The notes under the pieces are model-generated. The model made no database searches and was not told the DNA's origin. It saw only the letters and a program-made list of their open reading frames with translations. From contig CAMLMI010000265.1 of NCBI GenBank assembly GCA_946480965.1, positions 1 through 6,671 of the forward strand: a stretch of DNA of 6,671 nucleotides, written 5' to 3'. Source of the stretch: an uncultured Verrucomicrobiales bacterium. GTDB taxonomy: Bacteria > Verrucomicrobiota > Verrucomicrobiae > Limisphaerales > CANJSG01. Positions 1 through 5,669 of the stretch are shown here, piece after piece. A program made the position numbers and the translations under genes. Each line of letters starts with the position of its first letter. Positions within the stretch are counted from its first letter, which is position 1.

Positions 1-360
1 GCGCTGGGCCGCTGGCTCGGCCAAGGGAGGCGCAATCCCGTCGGCCTCATCGGCGGCGGCGTGCTCGGGGCCCTGGTGTTCTACCTCGTGACCAACACGC
101 TCTCCTGGCTGCTCAATCCCTTCCACCAACCCGAATACACGCGCGACTTGGCCGGTTGGATCATCGCCCTGACCAAGGGCGCGGGCGGGTATCCGGAGAC
201 GTGGACCTTCTTCCGCAACACCCTGCTCAGCGGCGGCCTCTTCACCGCGCTCTTCGTGGCGGCGGCCGAAGCGACGACCGAACCCGAACCCGAGCCGGAG
301 CCCCAGCCCGAAGCGGAGGCCGAGCCGCCCGGCCACGCCGAACCCGAAAAGAGCGCCTGA
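1..360 (+). CDS. Putative polytopic membrane protein, DUF6580-like (3' end only)
   Basis: The reading frame is open from the first base, so the start lies upstream of the window. The visible 119 residues begin with ALGRWLGQGRRNP, a basic cytoplasmic-type loop. A hydrophobic segment follows at about residues 17-38 (GGGVLGALVFYLVTN), then a short amphipathic stretch. A second hydrophobic segment at about 70-90 contains FFRNTLLSGGLFTALFV. The LGRWL...FYLVTN...FFRNTLL pattern is what I remember of the C-terminal part of DUF6580-type proteins, small bacterial membrane proteins of unknown function that look transporter-like. After the last helix comes a low-complexity Glu/Pro tail (alternating EP, then PEAEAEPP) of about 28 residues, probably a disordered appendage. 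The metallophosphoesterase gene starts 4 bp after the stop, suggesting co-transcription. The membrane-protein call is secure; the family name rests on memory of the motif. Confidence 0.7.
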   Translation, partial: ALGRWLGQGRRNPVGLIGGGVLGALVFYLVTNTLSWLLNPFHQPEYTRDLAGWIIALTKGAGGYPETWTFFRNTLLSGGLFTALFVAAAEATTEPEPEPEPQPEAEAEPPGHAEPEKSA

Positions 361-364
361 ACCG

Positions 365-832
365 ATGGCGCGCATCGGCATCATCTCGGACACGCACGGG
401 CATCTCGATCCCCGGGCGATGCACCTTTTCCGGGGCGTGGACCACATCCTCCACGCCGGGGACGTGGGCTACCCGTCGATCCTGCTGGAGCTCGAAACCA
501 TCGCCCCGGTCACGGCGGTTCTGGGCAACACCGACATGGGCCTCGATCTCCGAGAAACCGAGGTGGTGACGCTGGCCGGGACCAAGATGCTGGTCCGGCA
601 CATCGTCCATCCCGATCTCCCGGACGAGGCGCTGGCCCGCCGGATCGCGCAGGATCGGCCGCAAGTCATCGTCTTCGGCCACACCCATCGGGCCCATGCG
701 GAATGGCGCGACGGCATCCTTTTCCTGAATCCAGGCTACTCCGGCCGCCCGCGCTTTGGCACGGAGCGCAGCGTGGCGGTGCTGGAGATCGGTCCGGAAG
801 GGCTGCGCCAGAGCTTTCTGCCCCTCGGCTGA
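365..832 (+). CDS. YfcE-type calcineurin-like metallophosphoesterase
   Basis: This 155-residue protein has the compact size and motif order of the YfcE/MJ0936 phosphodiesterase family, cytoplasmic enzymes that hydrolyse phosphodiester bonds using two divalent metals. Visible motifs are SDTHG (Asp9, His11), HAGD (Asp33), GNTD (Asn55), a strand ending in His79, GHTH (His106, His108) and a C-terminal NPG...RPR element at about 122-130. Two sites differ from the usual pattern: the HG after the middle strand is His79-Ile, and NPGS reads NPGY. All expected metal-binding His, Asp and Asn residues remain, so activity is likely. The ATG at 365 is 4 bp after the upstream stop and puts the SDTH motif at the correct distance from the N-terminus; no strong Shine-Dalgarno is seen. 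The physiological substrate cannot be read from the sequence. Confidence 0.93.
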   Translation: MARIGIISDTHGHLDPRAMHLFRGVDHILHAGDVGYPSILLELETIAPVTAVLGNTDMGLDLRETEVVTLAGTKMLVRHIVHPDLPDEALARRIAQDRPQVIVFGHTHRAHAEWRDGILFLNPGYSGRPRFGTERSVAVLEIGPEGLRQSFLPLG

Positions 833-852
833 GGCCCACGGGCCGCCGTTTT
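826..852 (+). terminator. Weak candidate rho-independent terminator after the phosphoesterase gene
   Basis: CGGC (826-829) can pair with GCCG (845-848), and GGCC (833-836) with GGCC (841-844) around a CACG loop. The phosphoesterase stop codon TGA (830-832) forms a one-sided bulge. Four T residues (849-852) follow. The interrupted stem and short T-run make this only a candidate; in GC-rich DNA such pairing is common by chance. Confidence 0.3.
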
Positions 853-978
853 CAGATTTGAGAACCCGCCCCGGGCCGGGCCGCGTTCATTTCCCCGGAT
901 TCGCCTCAAGATTCCATCCCTCCCGCCGTTAATCCCCGTGGACTGCGACCTGCTGGTTCGCGGCTTCCAGACAACGCT
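833..978 (+). other. Intergenic spacer upstream of the pilM-like gene, probable promoter region
   Basis: This 146 bp gap is the longest in the window and is where transcription of the pilM-to-secretin unit would be expected to start. It includes AT-richer patches near 849-864 and 929-934 (TTAATC). I could not find a convincing -35/-10 pair, an operator palindrome or a small ORF in it. Promoter location is inferred from gene layout only. Confidence 0.35.
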
Positions 979-2040
979 ATGGGTTGGGCACTCTTTAATC
1001 GACGCAACAAACGGCGCGACCAGATCATCTCGATCGATCTGGGTGGCCGGAGCACCAAGGCCGTGCTCCTGCAGCGCCGCGCCAATGGCTTCTGCCTGTC
1101 CCGCTACTGCATCGCGGAAAGCCCGGCGGCGGAGGACGCGGCCGATCCCGCGAAGCTGGGCGAGCACCTCAAGACCGTCGCCGCCGCGCTCGGGGCCAAG
1201 ACCAAGCAGGTGACGATCTCCCTTGGCATCACCGAGGCCGTGCTCCGCTCCACCGAGCTCCCGCAGGTGCCCGTCTCGGACATGCGCCAGATGCTGCGGC
1301 TGAACACCAAGAACCATCTCCAGCAGGACCTCCCCGACCATGCGTTCGACTGCTGTATCCTCCCGCCCCGGGCCGATGCGCCCAAACCCGAGCCGGGCAA
1401 GGGCAACCGGTTCAAGGTCTGGGTCGGAGCCACGCCCAACAACGTGCTCACGCGCCTCCAGGCCAGCATCAAGCAGGCCGGGCTGGAGCCGGACCAGGTG
1501 ACCGTCGGCTCCCTCGGCCCCGTCAACGCCTTCGAGGCCGCGCATCCGGACATCTTTTCCTCCGAAGTCGTGGCCCTGGTGGACCTGGGCTTCAAGAACA
1601 GCAGCATCAACATCCTCTCCAAGGGCGAACTGATGTTGAGCCGCACCGTGGCGCTCGGAGGCGACAAGCTCACCGCCACCCTGGCCGAGCTGATGAACAT
1701 CACCTACGCCGAGGCCGAAGGCATCAAGATCGGCATGCCGCAGGAGGTGGAGAGCACCCTCTCCCCGGTGCTGTCGGCCCTCGCCCGCGAGCTGCGCGCC
1801 TCCATCGACTTCTTCGAGACCCAGAGCGACCTGCCCGTGGGCACGGTCTATCTCTCGGGCGGAGCCGCCCGCTCGGAGTTCTTCCTCCAGACCATGCAGT
1901 CCGAGCTGATGCTGCCCTGCCGGGCGTGGAATCCCGCGGTCGGCCTCCAGTTGGAACTCGAGCCCGCCCAGGCGTCCGAACTGGAACACGTCGCCCCGCA
2001 GCTCGCCGTCGCCATCGGCGCCGCCACGGCCATTTTCTGA
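979..2040 (+). CDS. pilM: PilM-like actin-fold ATPase, cytoplasmic pilus/secretion assembly protein
   Basis: The 353-residue product has the usual PilM length (about 350) and the actin/FtsA-like nucleotide-binding layout. Phosphate-1 is IDLGGRSTKAV at residues 19-29 (Asp20), phosphate-2 is VDLGFKNSS at 201-209 (Asp202), and the adenosine-type motif LSGGAARSEF starts at 292. There is no signal peptide or membrane helix. PilM proteins form a cytoplasmic ring beneath the inner membrane and bind the N-terminal tail of PilN. Here the next gene, 7 bp away, encodes a protein with that tail, which strongly supports the assignment. The ATG at 979 has no clear Shine-Dalgarno, but it places the first nucleotide-binding strand at residue 16 as in other PilM proteins. 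A related ATPase of a type II secretion system (GspL cytoplasmic part) is the alternative, but GspL carries a fused membrane and periplasmic part absent here. Confidence 0.9.
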   Translation: MGWALFNRRNKRRDQIISIDLGGRSTKAVLLQRRANGFCLSRYCIAESPAAEDAADPAKLGEHLKTVAAALGAKTKQVTISLGITEAVLRSTELPQVPVSDMRQMLRLNTKNHLQQDLPDHAFDCCILPPRADAPKPEPGKGNRFKVWVGATPNNVLTRLQASIKQAGLEPDQVTVGSLGPVNAFEAAHPDIFSSEVVALVDLGFKNSSINILSKGELMLSRTVALGGDKLTATLAELMNITYAEAEGIKIGMPQEVESTLSPVLSALARELRASIDFFETQSDLPVGTVYLSGGAARSEFFLQTMQSELMLPCRAWNPAVGLQLELEPAQASELEHVAPQLAVAIGAATAIF

Positions 2041-2047
2041 CACCGCC

Positions 2048-2731
2048 ATGCCACTTCGCATCAATCTACTCGCCGAGATCCAGGCCGCCGAGGACATGCG
2101 CCGCCGCGATCCGGTCAAACGCGCCATCCTCGGCGGCGTCCTGCTGGTTTTGGGCGTCGGCCTCTGGTGCGCCCAGAAGCAGACCCAGCTCATGCTGACC
2201 AAGTCCGAGCTCGGTCGGATGTCCGCCACCTGGAGCGCCGAGGAGAAGAGCTTCCAGCAGGTGAACGAGATGCTCCGCAACGTCGGCGACCTCGAGAACC
2301 GGCTCAACTCCCTCGTCCGGGCCTCCACCAACCGCTTCCTCATGGGGTCCATGCTCCACCAGCTCCAGCTCACCACGCTGCCCGACATCCACTTCACCCG
2401 CCTCCGCACCGAGCAGTCCTTCCAGCTCACCGCCGCCGAGCCCCCGAAGAAGGAGGGCTCCAAGATGGTGGCCGGCAAGCGCGCCTCCTCGCGCGAGACG
2501 CTGAAGATCGTCATCGACGGCAAGGACTACGCCCCGATCGAGGCCCAGAACTACAACGCCTTCAAGCTGGCCCTCTCGACCAACCACCTCTTCGCCTCCG
2601 AGCTGAAGAACGCCGGCGGCTTCAAGCTCTCGACCCTTTCCCAGCCCGTGCCCGACCAGACCAAGGGGGGACGGACCTTTGTGGCCTTTTCGCTGGAGGC
2701 CAGCTTCCCGGAGATCGTGCGCGATGAATAA
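2048..2731 (+). CDS. pilN: PilN-like inner-membrane assembly protein
   Basis: This 227-residue bitopic protein begins MPLRINLLAE. The INLL at residues 5-8 matches the conserved PilN tail that inserts into PilM. A basic stretch (RRRDPVKR, 18-25) precedes a single hydrophobic segment at about 26-41. A heptad-like region at about 44-95, rich in Glu, Lys, Leu and Asn, is probably coiled coil. The periplasmic remainder includes a polar Pro/Lys insert (about 130-150) and a strand-helix-strand part (TLKIVID at 151-157, final strand at about 209-219) resembling the ferredoxin-like fold of PilN/PilO. Its role is to connect cytoplasmic PilM to PilO and PilP. It starts 7 bp after pilM, and its end overlaps the pilO-like start by 8 bp. 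Sequence similarity outside the N-terminal motif is low, so the call rests on motif, topology and position. Confidence 0.85.
   Translation: MPLRINLLAEIQAAEDMRRRDPVKRAILGGVLLVLGVGLWCAQKQTQLMLTKSELGRMSATWSAEEKSFQQVNEMLRNVGDLENRLNSLVRASTNRFLMGSMLHQLQLTTLPDIHFTRLRTEQSFQLTAAEPPKKEGSKMVAGKRASSRETLKIVIDGKDYAPIEAQNYNAFKLALSTNHLFASELKNAGGFKLSTLSQPVPDQTKGGRTFVAFSLEASFPEIVRDE
2710..2713 (+). promoter_or_regulatory. Shine-Dalgarno that fixes the pilO-like start
   Basis: GGAG lies 10 bases before the ATG at 2724, inside the end of the pilN-like gene. An in-frame ATG at 2679 would add 15 residues (MWPFRWRPAS...) that are an out-of-frame reading of the PilN-like C-terminus. The motif and the 8 bp overlap favour 2724. 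Confidence 0.6.
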
Positions 2732-3338
2732 CCTTCCACGAGAAAAGAAGAGCCAGATGGTCCTGGTGGCGATGATCGCCGGCACCGTCTGCCTGGGCCT
2801 CTACTTCGGCGTCATCCAGGGCCAGAACGACCGCATCAAGGCGATGAACAAGCGCCGCGACGAGATGGTCGAGAAGCTCGGCAAGGCCGAACGCGCCCTC
2901 AAGAACAAGAAGGCCCTGGAGACCGAGATCGCCTTCCGGCGCCAGGAGCTCGACGCCATCGAGCAGACCATGGCCTCCGGCGACCTCTACGCCTGGATCA
3001 TCGGCTCGATGAACCGCCGCGCCTCCCGGTTCAACCTCAACATCCCGACCTACGGCCGTGAGACCATCGGCGAGATCGGCATCGTCCCCGGCTTCCCTTA
3101 CAAGGCCGCCACATTCCTGTTGCGCGGCACCGGCAGCTTCGAGGATCTCGGCCTCTTCATCTCCGACCTCGAAAACGACCGGCCATTCTACCGCGTGCAG
3201 AACCTCGACGTCTCCCCGGCCGCCGCCACTGCGGGCGAACCGTATCCCGTCCAGTTCAGCTTCGAGCTCGTCGTCCCCATCCGGCCCACCCTCAACGCGA
3301 TCGCCACCAATGAAAAGACACCTGCCAACGGCCGCTGA
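2724..3338 (+). CDS. pilO: PilO-like inner-membrane assembly protein
   Basis: Starting at 2724 the product has 204 residues, close to typical PilO length. A short charged N-terminus (NNLPREKKS) leads into one hydrophobic segment at about 11-30. A charged, heptad-like coiled-coil region (about 35-80) follows, then a globular periplasmic part. That part reads as PilO ferredoxin-like repeats: a helix near 87-100 (DLYAWIIGSMNRRA), a strand at about 128-136, a helix in the segment GSFEDLGLFISDLEND (137-152), and closing strands at 156-163 and 175-185. PilO dimerises with PilN and contacts PilP. The gene overlaps pilN by 8 bp and the pilP-like gene by 29 bp, so translational coupling is likely. The alternative, a GspM-type protein, shares this fold; the intact M-N-O-P order favours a pilus-type name. 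Confidence 0.85.
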   Translation: MNNLPREKKSQMVLVAMIAGTVCLGLYFGVIQGQNDRIKAMNKRRDEMVEKLGKAERALKNKKALETEIAFRRQELDAIEQTMASGDLYAWIIGSMNRRASRFNLNIPTYGRETIGEIGIVPGFPYKAATFLLRGTGSFEDLGLFISDLENDRPFYRVQNLDVSPAAATAGEPYPVQFSFELVVPIRPTLNAIATNEKTPANGR

Positions 3339-3780
3339 GGCCCTCCTCCTCGCGGCGGGCTTCGCCCTCCTCGCCCCGGCCGCGCGCGCCGCAGGCCCCG
3401 GCATCCCGGAACTCACCGCCCGGACCAACCTCATCGCCGAGGTCGTGAAGACCCGAAAATCCGTCTTCGACCCCAAGCCCGCCCGCGCCCGCAATCCCTT
3501 CTACCCCGACGCCATCCGCGTCACCGCCACCAGCGCGGAAGACCGGCGCGAGGACTCCGTCGCCGTCTTCTCCAAGCTCAGCCTCCGGGGCATCGTTTCC
3601 GGCCGCAGCGCGATCATCAACAACCGCAACTTCGTCAAGGGCGACTCAGCCTCCGTCCGCCTCGACAACGGCCCGGCTGTCACCGTCAAGGTCGTCGATA
3701 TTCTGGACGACCACGTGAAGATCCAGATCAACGGCCAGGAAGAAACGATGACCCTCTACGCCCGCGGCGCCGCCCGTTGA
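3310..3780 (+). CDS. PilP-like periplasmic linker protein without a lipobox
   Basis: The start at 3310 gives 156 residues beginning MKRHLPTAAEALLLAAGF, a clear signal sequence with basic n-region and Ala/Leu core, and a possible signal peptidase I site around AARAA (24-28). Earlier in-frame starts lie deep in the pilO-like gene and would only add a frame shadow. The mature part has an extended linker containing RNPFYP at 61-66, resembling the R-PF element before the folded domain of PilP and GspC proteins. A compact beta-rich domain follows at about 87-150 (LSLRGIVSGRSAIINN..., then VKVVDILDDHVKIQING). That domain is expected to bind the secretin N0 domain. Unlike classical PilP, the protein has no cysteine, so it cannot be a lipoprotein. 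It overlaps the pilO-like gene by 29 bp. Position and fold pattern support a PilP role; the sequence is divergent. Confidence 0.72.
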   Translation: MKRHLPTAAEALLLAAGFALLAPAARAAGPGIPELTARTNLIAEVVKTRKSVFDPKPARARNPFYPDAIRVTATSAEDRREDSVAVFSKLSLRGIVSGRSAIINNRNFVKGDSASVRLDNGPAVTVKVVDILDDHVKIQINGQEETMTLYARGAAR

Positions 3781-3836
3781 CCCGGCCCTCGAACCGCGTC
3801 CGCCATTCTCAAGGGAAAGTGGAACCAAACTAGCTC

Positions 3837-3855
3837 AGGGAACAAATATGAAGGA
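3837..3855 (+). promoter_or_regulatory. Two tandem ribosome binding sites at the secretin start
   Basis: AGGG at 3837-3840 is 7 bases before ATG 3848, and AAGGA at 3851-3855 is 7 bases before the in-frame ATG 3863. Both are well placed, and most other starts in the unit lack such sites. Either start yields a functional-looking signal peptide, so the true N-terminus is ambiguous by five residues. Confidence 0.6.
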
Positions 3856-5371
3856 ACCGATCATGAAATCTTTTAGAATCCTCGCGCTGTCCGCCGCGAT
3901 CCTGGCACCGGCCTTCGCCGATGCCGCCGACGAGCCGGCCAGCGATGTGGGCGGCCAGCAGATCAACCTGAACTCCGGCGAAGTCCTCGAGTCCGTGCAG
4001 ATGGACGGCGCGCTGCTGACCGACGCGCTCAGCTCCCTCGCCCGCCAGGCCGGCATCAACTTCCAGTTCGACCCCCGCCTCAGCGGCGGCGTCAGCGCCG
4101 ACGGCACCACCAACGCCATCCCCTCCGTCTCCTTCCGCTTCGAGAAGGTCACGGCCGCCCAGGCCTTCGTGGCGATCCTCGACAACTACGGCCTCCAGTT
4201 CACCTCCGATCCCCGCACCAAGATCGGCCGCGTGAGCCTCAAGGACTCCAAGGAGCCGCTGGCCACCCGCACCTTCCAGCTCAAATACAGCAGCCCCACG
4301 AACATGATCCCGCTGCTCCAGTCCGCCATCCAGGACACGCGCGGCCGCATCCTGCCCGATGGACGCACCGCAAAGCTCGTTGTGCTCGCCACCGAGCGCG
4401 AACTGATCGACGTGGCGACCCTCATCGAGAAGCTCGACACGCCCACGCGCCAGATCCTGATCGAGGCGCGGTTCCTGGAAACAAGCATGAATCCCGAGTC
4501 GCTCAAGGGCATCGATTGGAGCGGTTCGTTCACGGCGCAGAAGCTGCGCTTCGGCAACACCGTTCCTGTGGGCTCTGGCCCGAACGTGATCACGCTTCCG
4601 CCCGAGGGTAGTCCGACCGTCGGCTTGGCCACCCACGGCTTCTCCGCCGGTCCGGGCTTGCTGAACGCCGACGGACTCAGCGCGGTGCTCTCCTTCCTCA
4701 ACACCGACAGCCGGGCCGAATCGATCGCATCGCCCCGCGCCGTGACGATGGAGAACCATCCGGCCGACCTGTCCGTGGTTCGCAACGTCCCCGTCTTCGA
4801 GCAGGACCAAGGCGGTGGCGGAAACTCCACCGAGAACGTCGTCTCCACCAAGCCCAACTATGAGATCAAGGTCGCCGACCGCATCGTGAACGAGATCGGC
4901 ATCAAGCTCGTCGTCACCCCATCGATTGCGGCGGACACGAACGTCATCCTCGCGCTCAGCCCTGAAATCTCCGACTTCGACGGCACCGCCACCGACGAGC
5001 TGAACGGGGAATCCAGCTCCTCGCCCATCTTCAAACGCAGCCGCATCGACACCATGGCGATGGTGCCCACCACCCAGACGCTGGTCCTCGGCGGATTGAT
5101 GTCCGACGGCAACCGCACCGAGCTGACGAAGGTGCCCATCCTCGGAGATATTCCGGGACTGGGGCGCGCTTTCCGCAGCGACAAGAAGAGCCGCGAGAAG
5201 CGCAACCTGCTCATCTTCGTCACCCCGACCATCCTGGATCAGGGCGACTTCCAGAAGACGGCCCGGCCGGATGACTTCTTCCAGTCCAGCCGCGAGTTGT
5301 CCATCAACCACAACTTCGACGAGCCCTATGACAACGCGGCTCCGAGCGACTGGACCAAACCCAAGAACTGA
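3848..5371 (+). CDS. Compact outer-membrane secretin (PilQ/GspD family)
   Basis: The 507-residue product (502 if started at 3863) carries a signal peptide ending near AFADA (22-26). An N0/STN-like domain spans about 45-120 (LLTDALSSLARQAGINFQF). An N1-type domain spans about 140-200 (TFQLKYSSPTNMIPLL, then KLVVLATERELIDVATLI). The C-terminal secretin domain spans about 203-465 and contains the family signature VPILGDIPGLGRAF at 429-442 followed by LLIFVTPTIL at 454-463. Secretins form the gated outer-membrane channel for pili or secreted proteins. Typical PilQ has extra N-terminal AMIN domains and GspD has further N2-N3 domains; both are absent here. A Gly/Pro-rich segment at about 225-270 is probably a variable insert. 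The last 45 residues are polar and may interact with a pilotin, which is inference. It lies 67 bp after the pilP-like gene and ends before a strong terminator. Confidence 0.95.
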   Translation: MKEPIMKSFRILALSAAILAPAFADAADEPASDVGGQQINLNSGEVLESVQMDGALLTDALSSLARQAGINFQFDPRLSGGVSADGTTNAIPSVSFRFEKVTAAQAFVAILDNYGLQFTSDPRTKIGRVSLKDSKEPLATRTFQLKYSSPTNMIPLLQSAIQDTRGRILPDGRTAKLVVLATERELIDVATLIEKLDTPTRQILIEARFLETSMNPESLKGIDWSGSFTAQKLRFGNTVPVGSGPNVITLPPEGSPTVGLATHGFSAGPGLLNADGLSAVLSFLNTDSRAESIASPRAVTMENHPADLSVVRNVPVFEQDQGGGGNSTENVVSTKPNYEIKVADRIVNEIGIKLVVTPSIAADTNVILALSPEISDFDGTATDELNGESSSSPIFKRSRIDTMAMVPTTQTLVLGGLMSDGNRTELTKVPILGDIPGLGRAFRSDKKSREKRNLLIFVTPTILDQGDFQKTARPDDFFQSSRELSINHNFDEPYDNAAPSDWTKPKN

Positions 5372-5399
5372 GCGCAGCCCGTTCGGCCTTTCTGAATCA

Positions 5400-5430
5400 C
5401 GCCCCGGAGCAATCCGGGGCGTTTTTGTTT
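5400..5430 (+). terminator. Strong rho-independent terminator after the secretin gene
   Basis: A perfect 9 bp GC-rich stem (5400-5408 with 5413-5421) encloses a GCAA tetraloop of the GNRA type and is followed by TTTTTGTTT (5422-5430). It lies 28 bp after the secretin stop and should end the pilM-to-secretin transcript. On the opposite strand the hairpin is followed by TGATTC rather than a T-run, so it should not terminate the convergent thiS transcript efficiently. Confidence 0.92.
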
Positions 5431-5465
5431 CGGCGCTCTCAGCCGCGTCCGGCGCCATGCGCGGC

Positions 5466-5669
5466 TCAACCACCCGCGACGATCCGGACGATCTCCAGGC
5501 GGTCGCCGTTCTGGACCAACCGGCGCGCAAACTCCGACGGCGCGACGGCTTCGCCATTGTGCTCCACGACGACGCTGCGCGGCAGCAGGTCGCGGGCGAC
5601 GAGAAAGGCTTCCAAGGTGCAGGGCGTGGCGGCGGGAACCGCTTCGCCGTTGGCGATCACAGTGTTCAT
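5466..5669 (-). CDS. thiS: ThiS sulfur-carrier protein
   Basis: The product is a 67-residue beta-grasp protein, the normal ThiS length, starting MNTVIANGEAV and ending NGDRLEIVRIVAGG. The terminal GlyGly is the site that is adenylated and converted to a thiocarboxylate to supply sulfur for the thiazole ring of thiamine with ThiG. The central VVVEHNGEAVAPSEFA and LVQNGD elements are typical of ThiS. The ATG overlaps the stop of the upstream hydrolase as ATGA, so its translation is probably coupled; longer in-frame starts would run through the hydrolase gene and are not credible. No thiG, thiF or thiO follows, because the next gene downstream is the convergent secretin. Partner genes must be elsewhere or upstream of the window edge. 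A related MoaD-like or other sulfur-transfer role is possible but less likely. Confidence 0.9.
   Translation of the reverse strand: MNTVIANGEAVPAATPCTLEAFLVARDLLPRSVVVEHNGEAVAPSEFARRLVQNGDRLEIVRIVAGG

Noticed and set aside
929..934. TTAATC as a -10 element for the pilM-like gene
   Set aside because: The hexamer 17 bp upstream (TCAAGA) matches the -35 consensus poorly and the -10 match is weak, so the pair is not better than chance.
938..978. GTG at 938 as an alternative start overlapping the pilM-like gene
   Set aside because: It is in a different frame from PilM, and the resulting frame has no recognisable features.
736..2523. 595-codon open frame on the minus strand opposite the pilM/pilN-like genes
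   Set aside because: It is antisense to two well-supported genes, has low-complexity Gly/Leu/Asp/Glu-rich composition typical of GC-rich shadow frames, and shows no recognisable motif.
5441..5466. 7 bp inverted repeat (AGCCGCG/CGCGGCT) overlapping the thiS stop, as a minus-strand terminator
   Set aside because: The loop is 12 bases and no T-run follows on the minus strand. Such GC palindromes are expected by chance here.
3830..5557. 575-codon open frame on the minus strand opposite the secretin gene
   Set aside because: The plus-strand frame encodes a clear secretin. The antisense frame is a Gly/Val/Asp/Arg-rich shadow and runs through the terminator.
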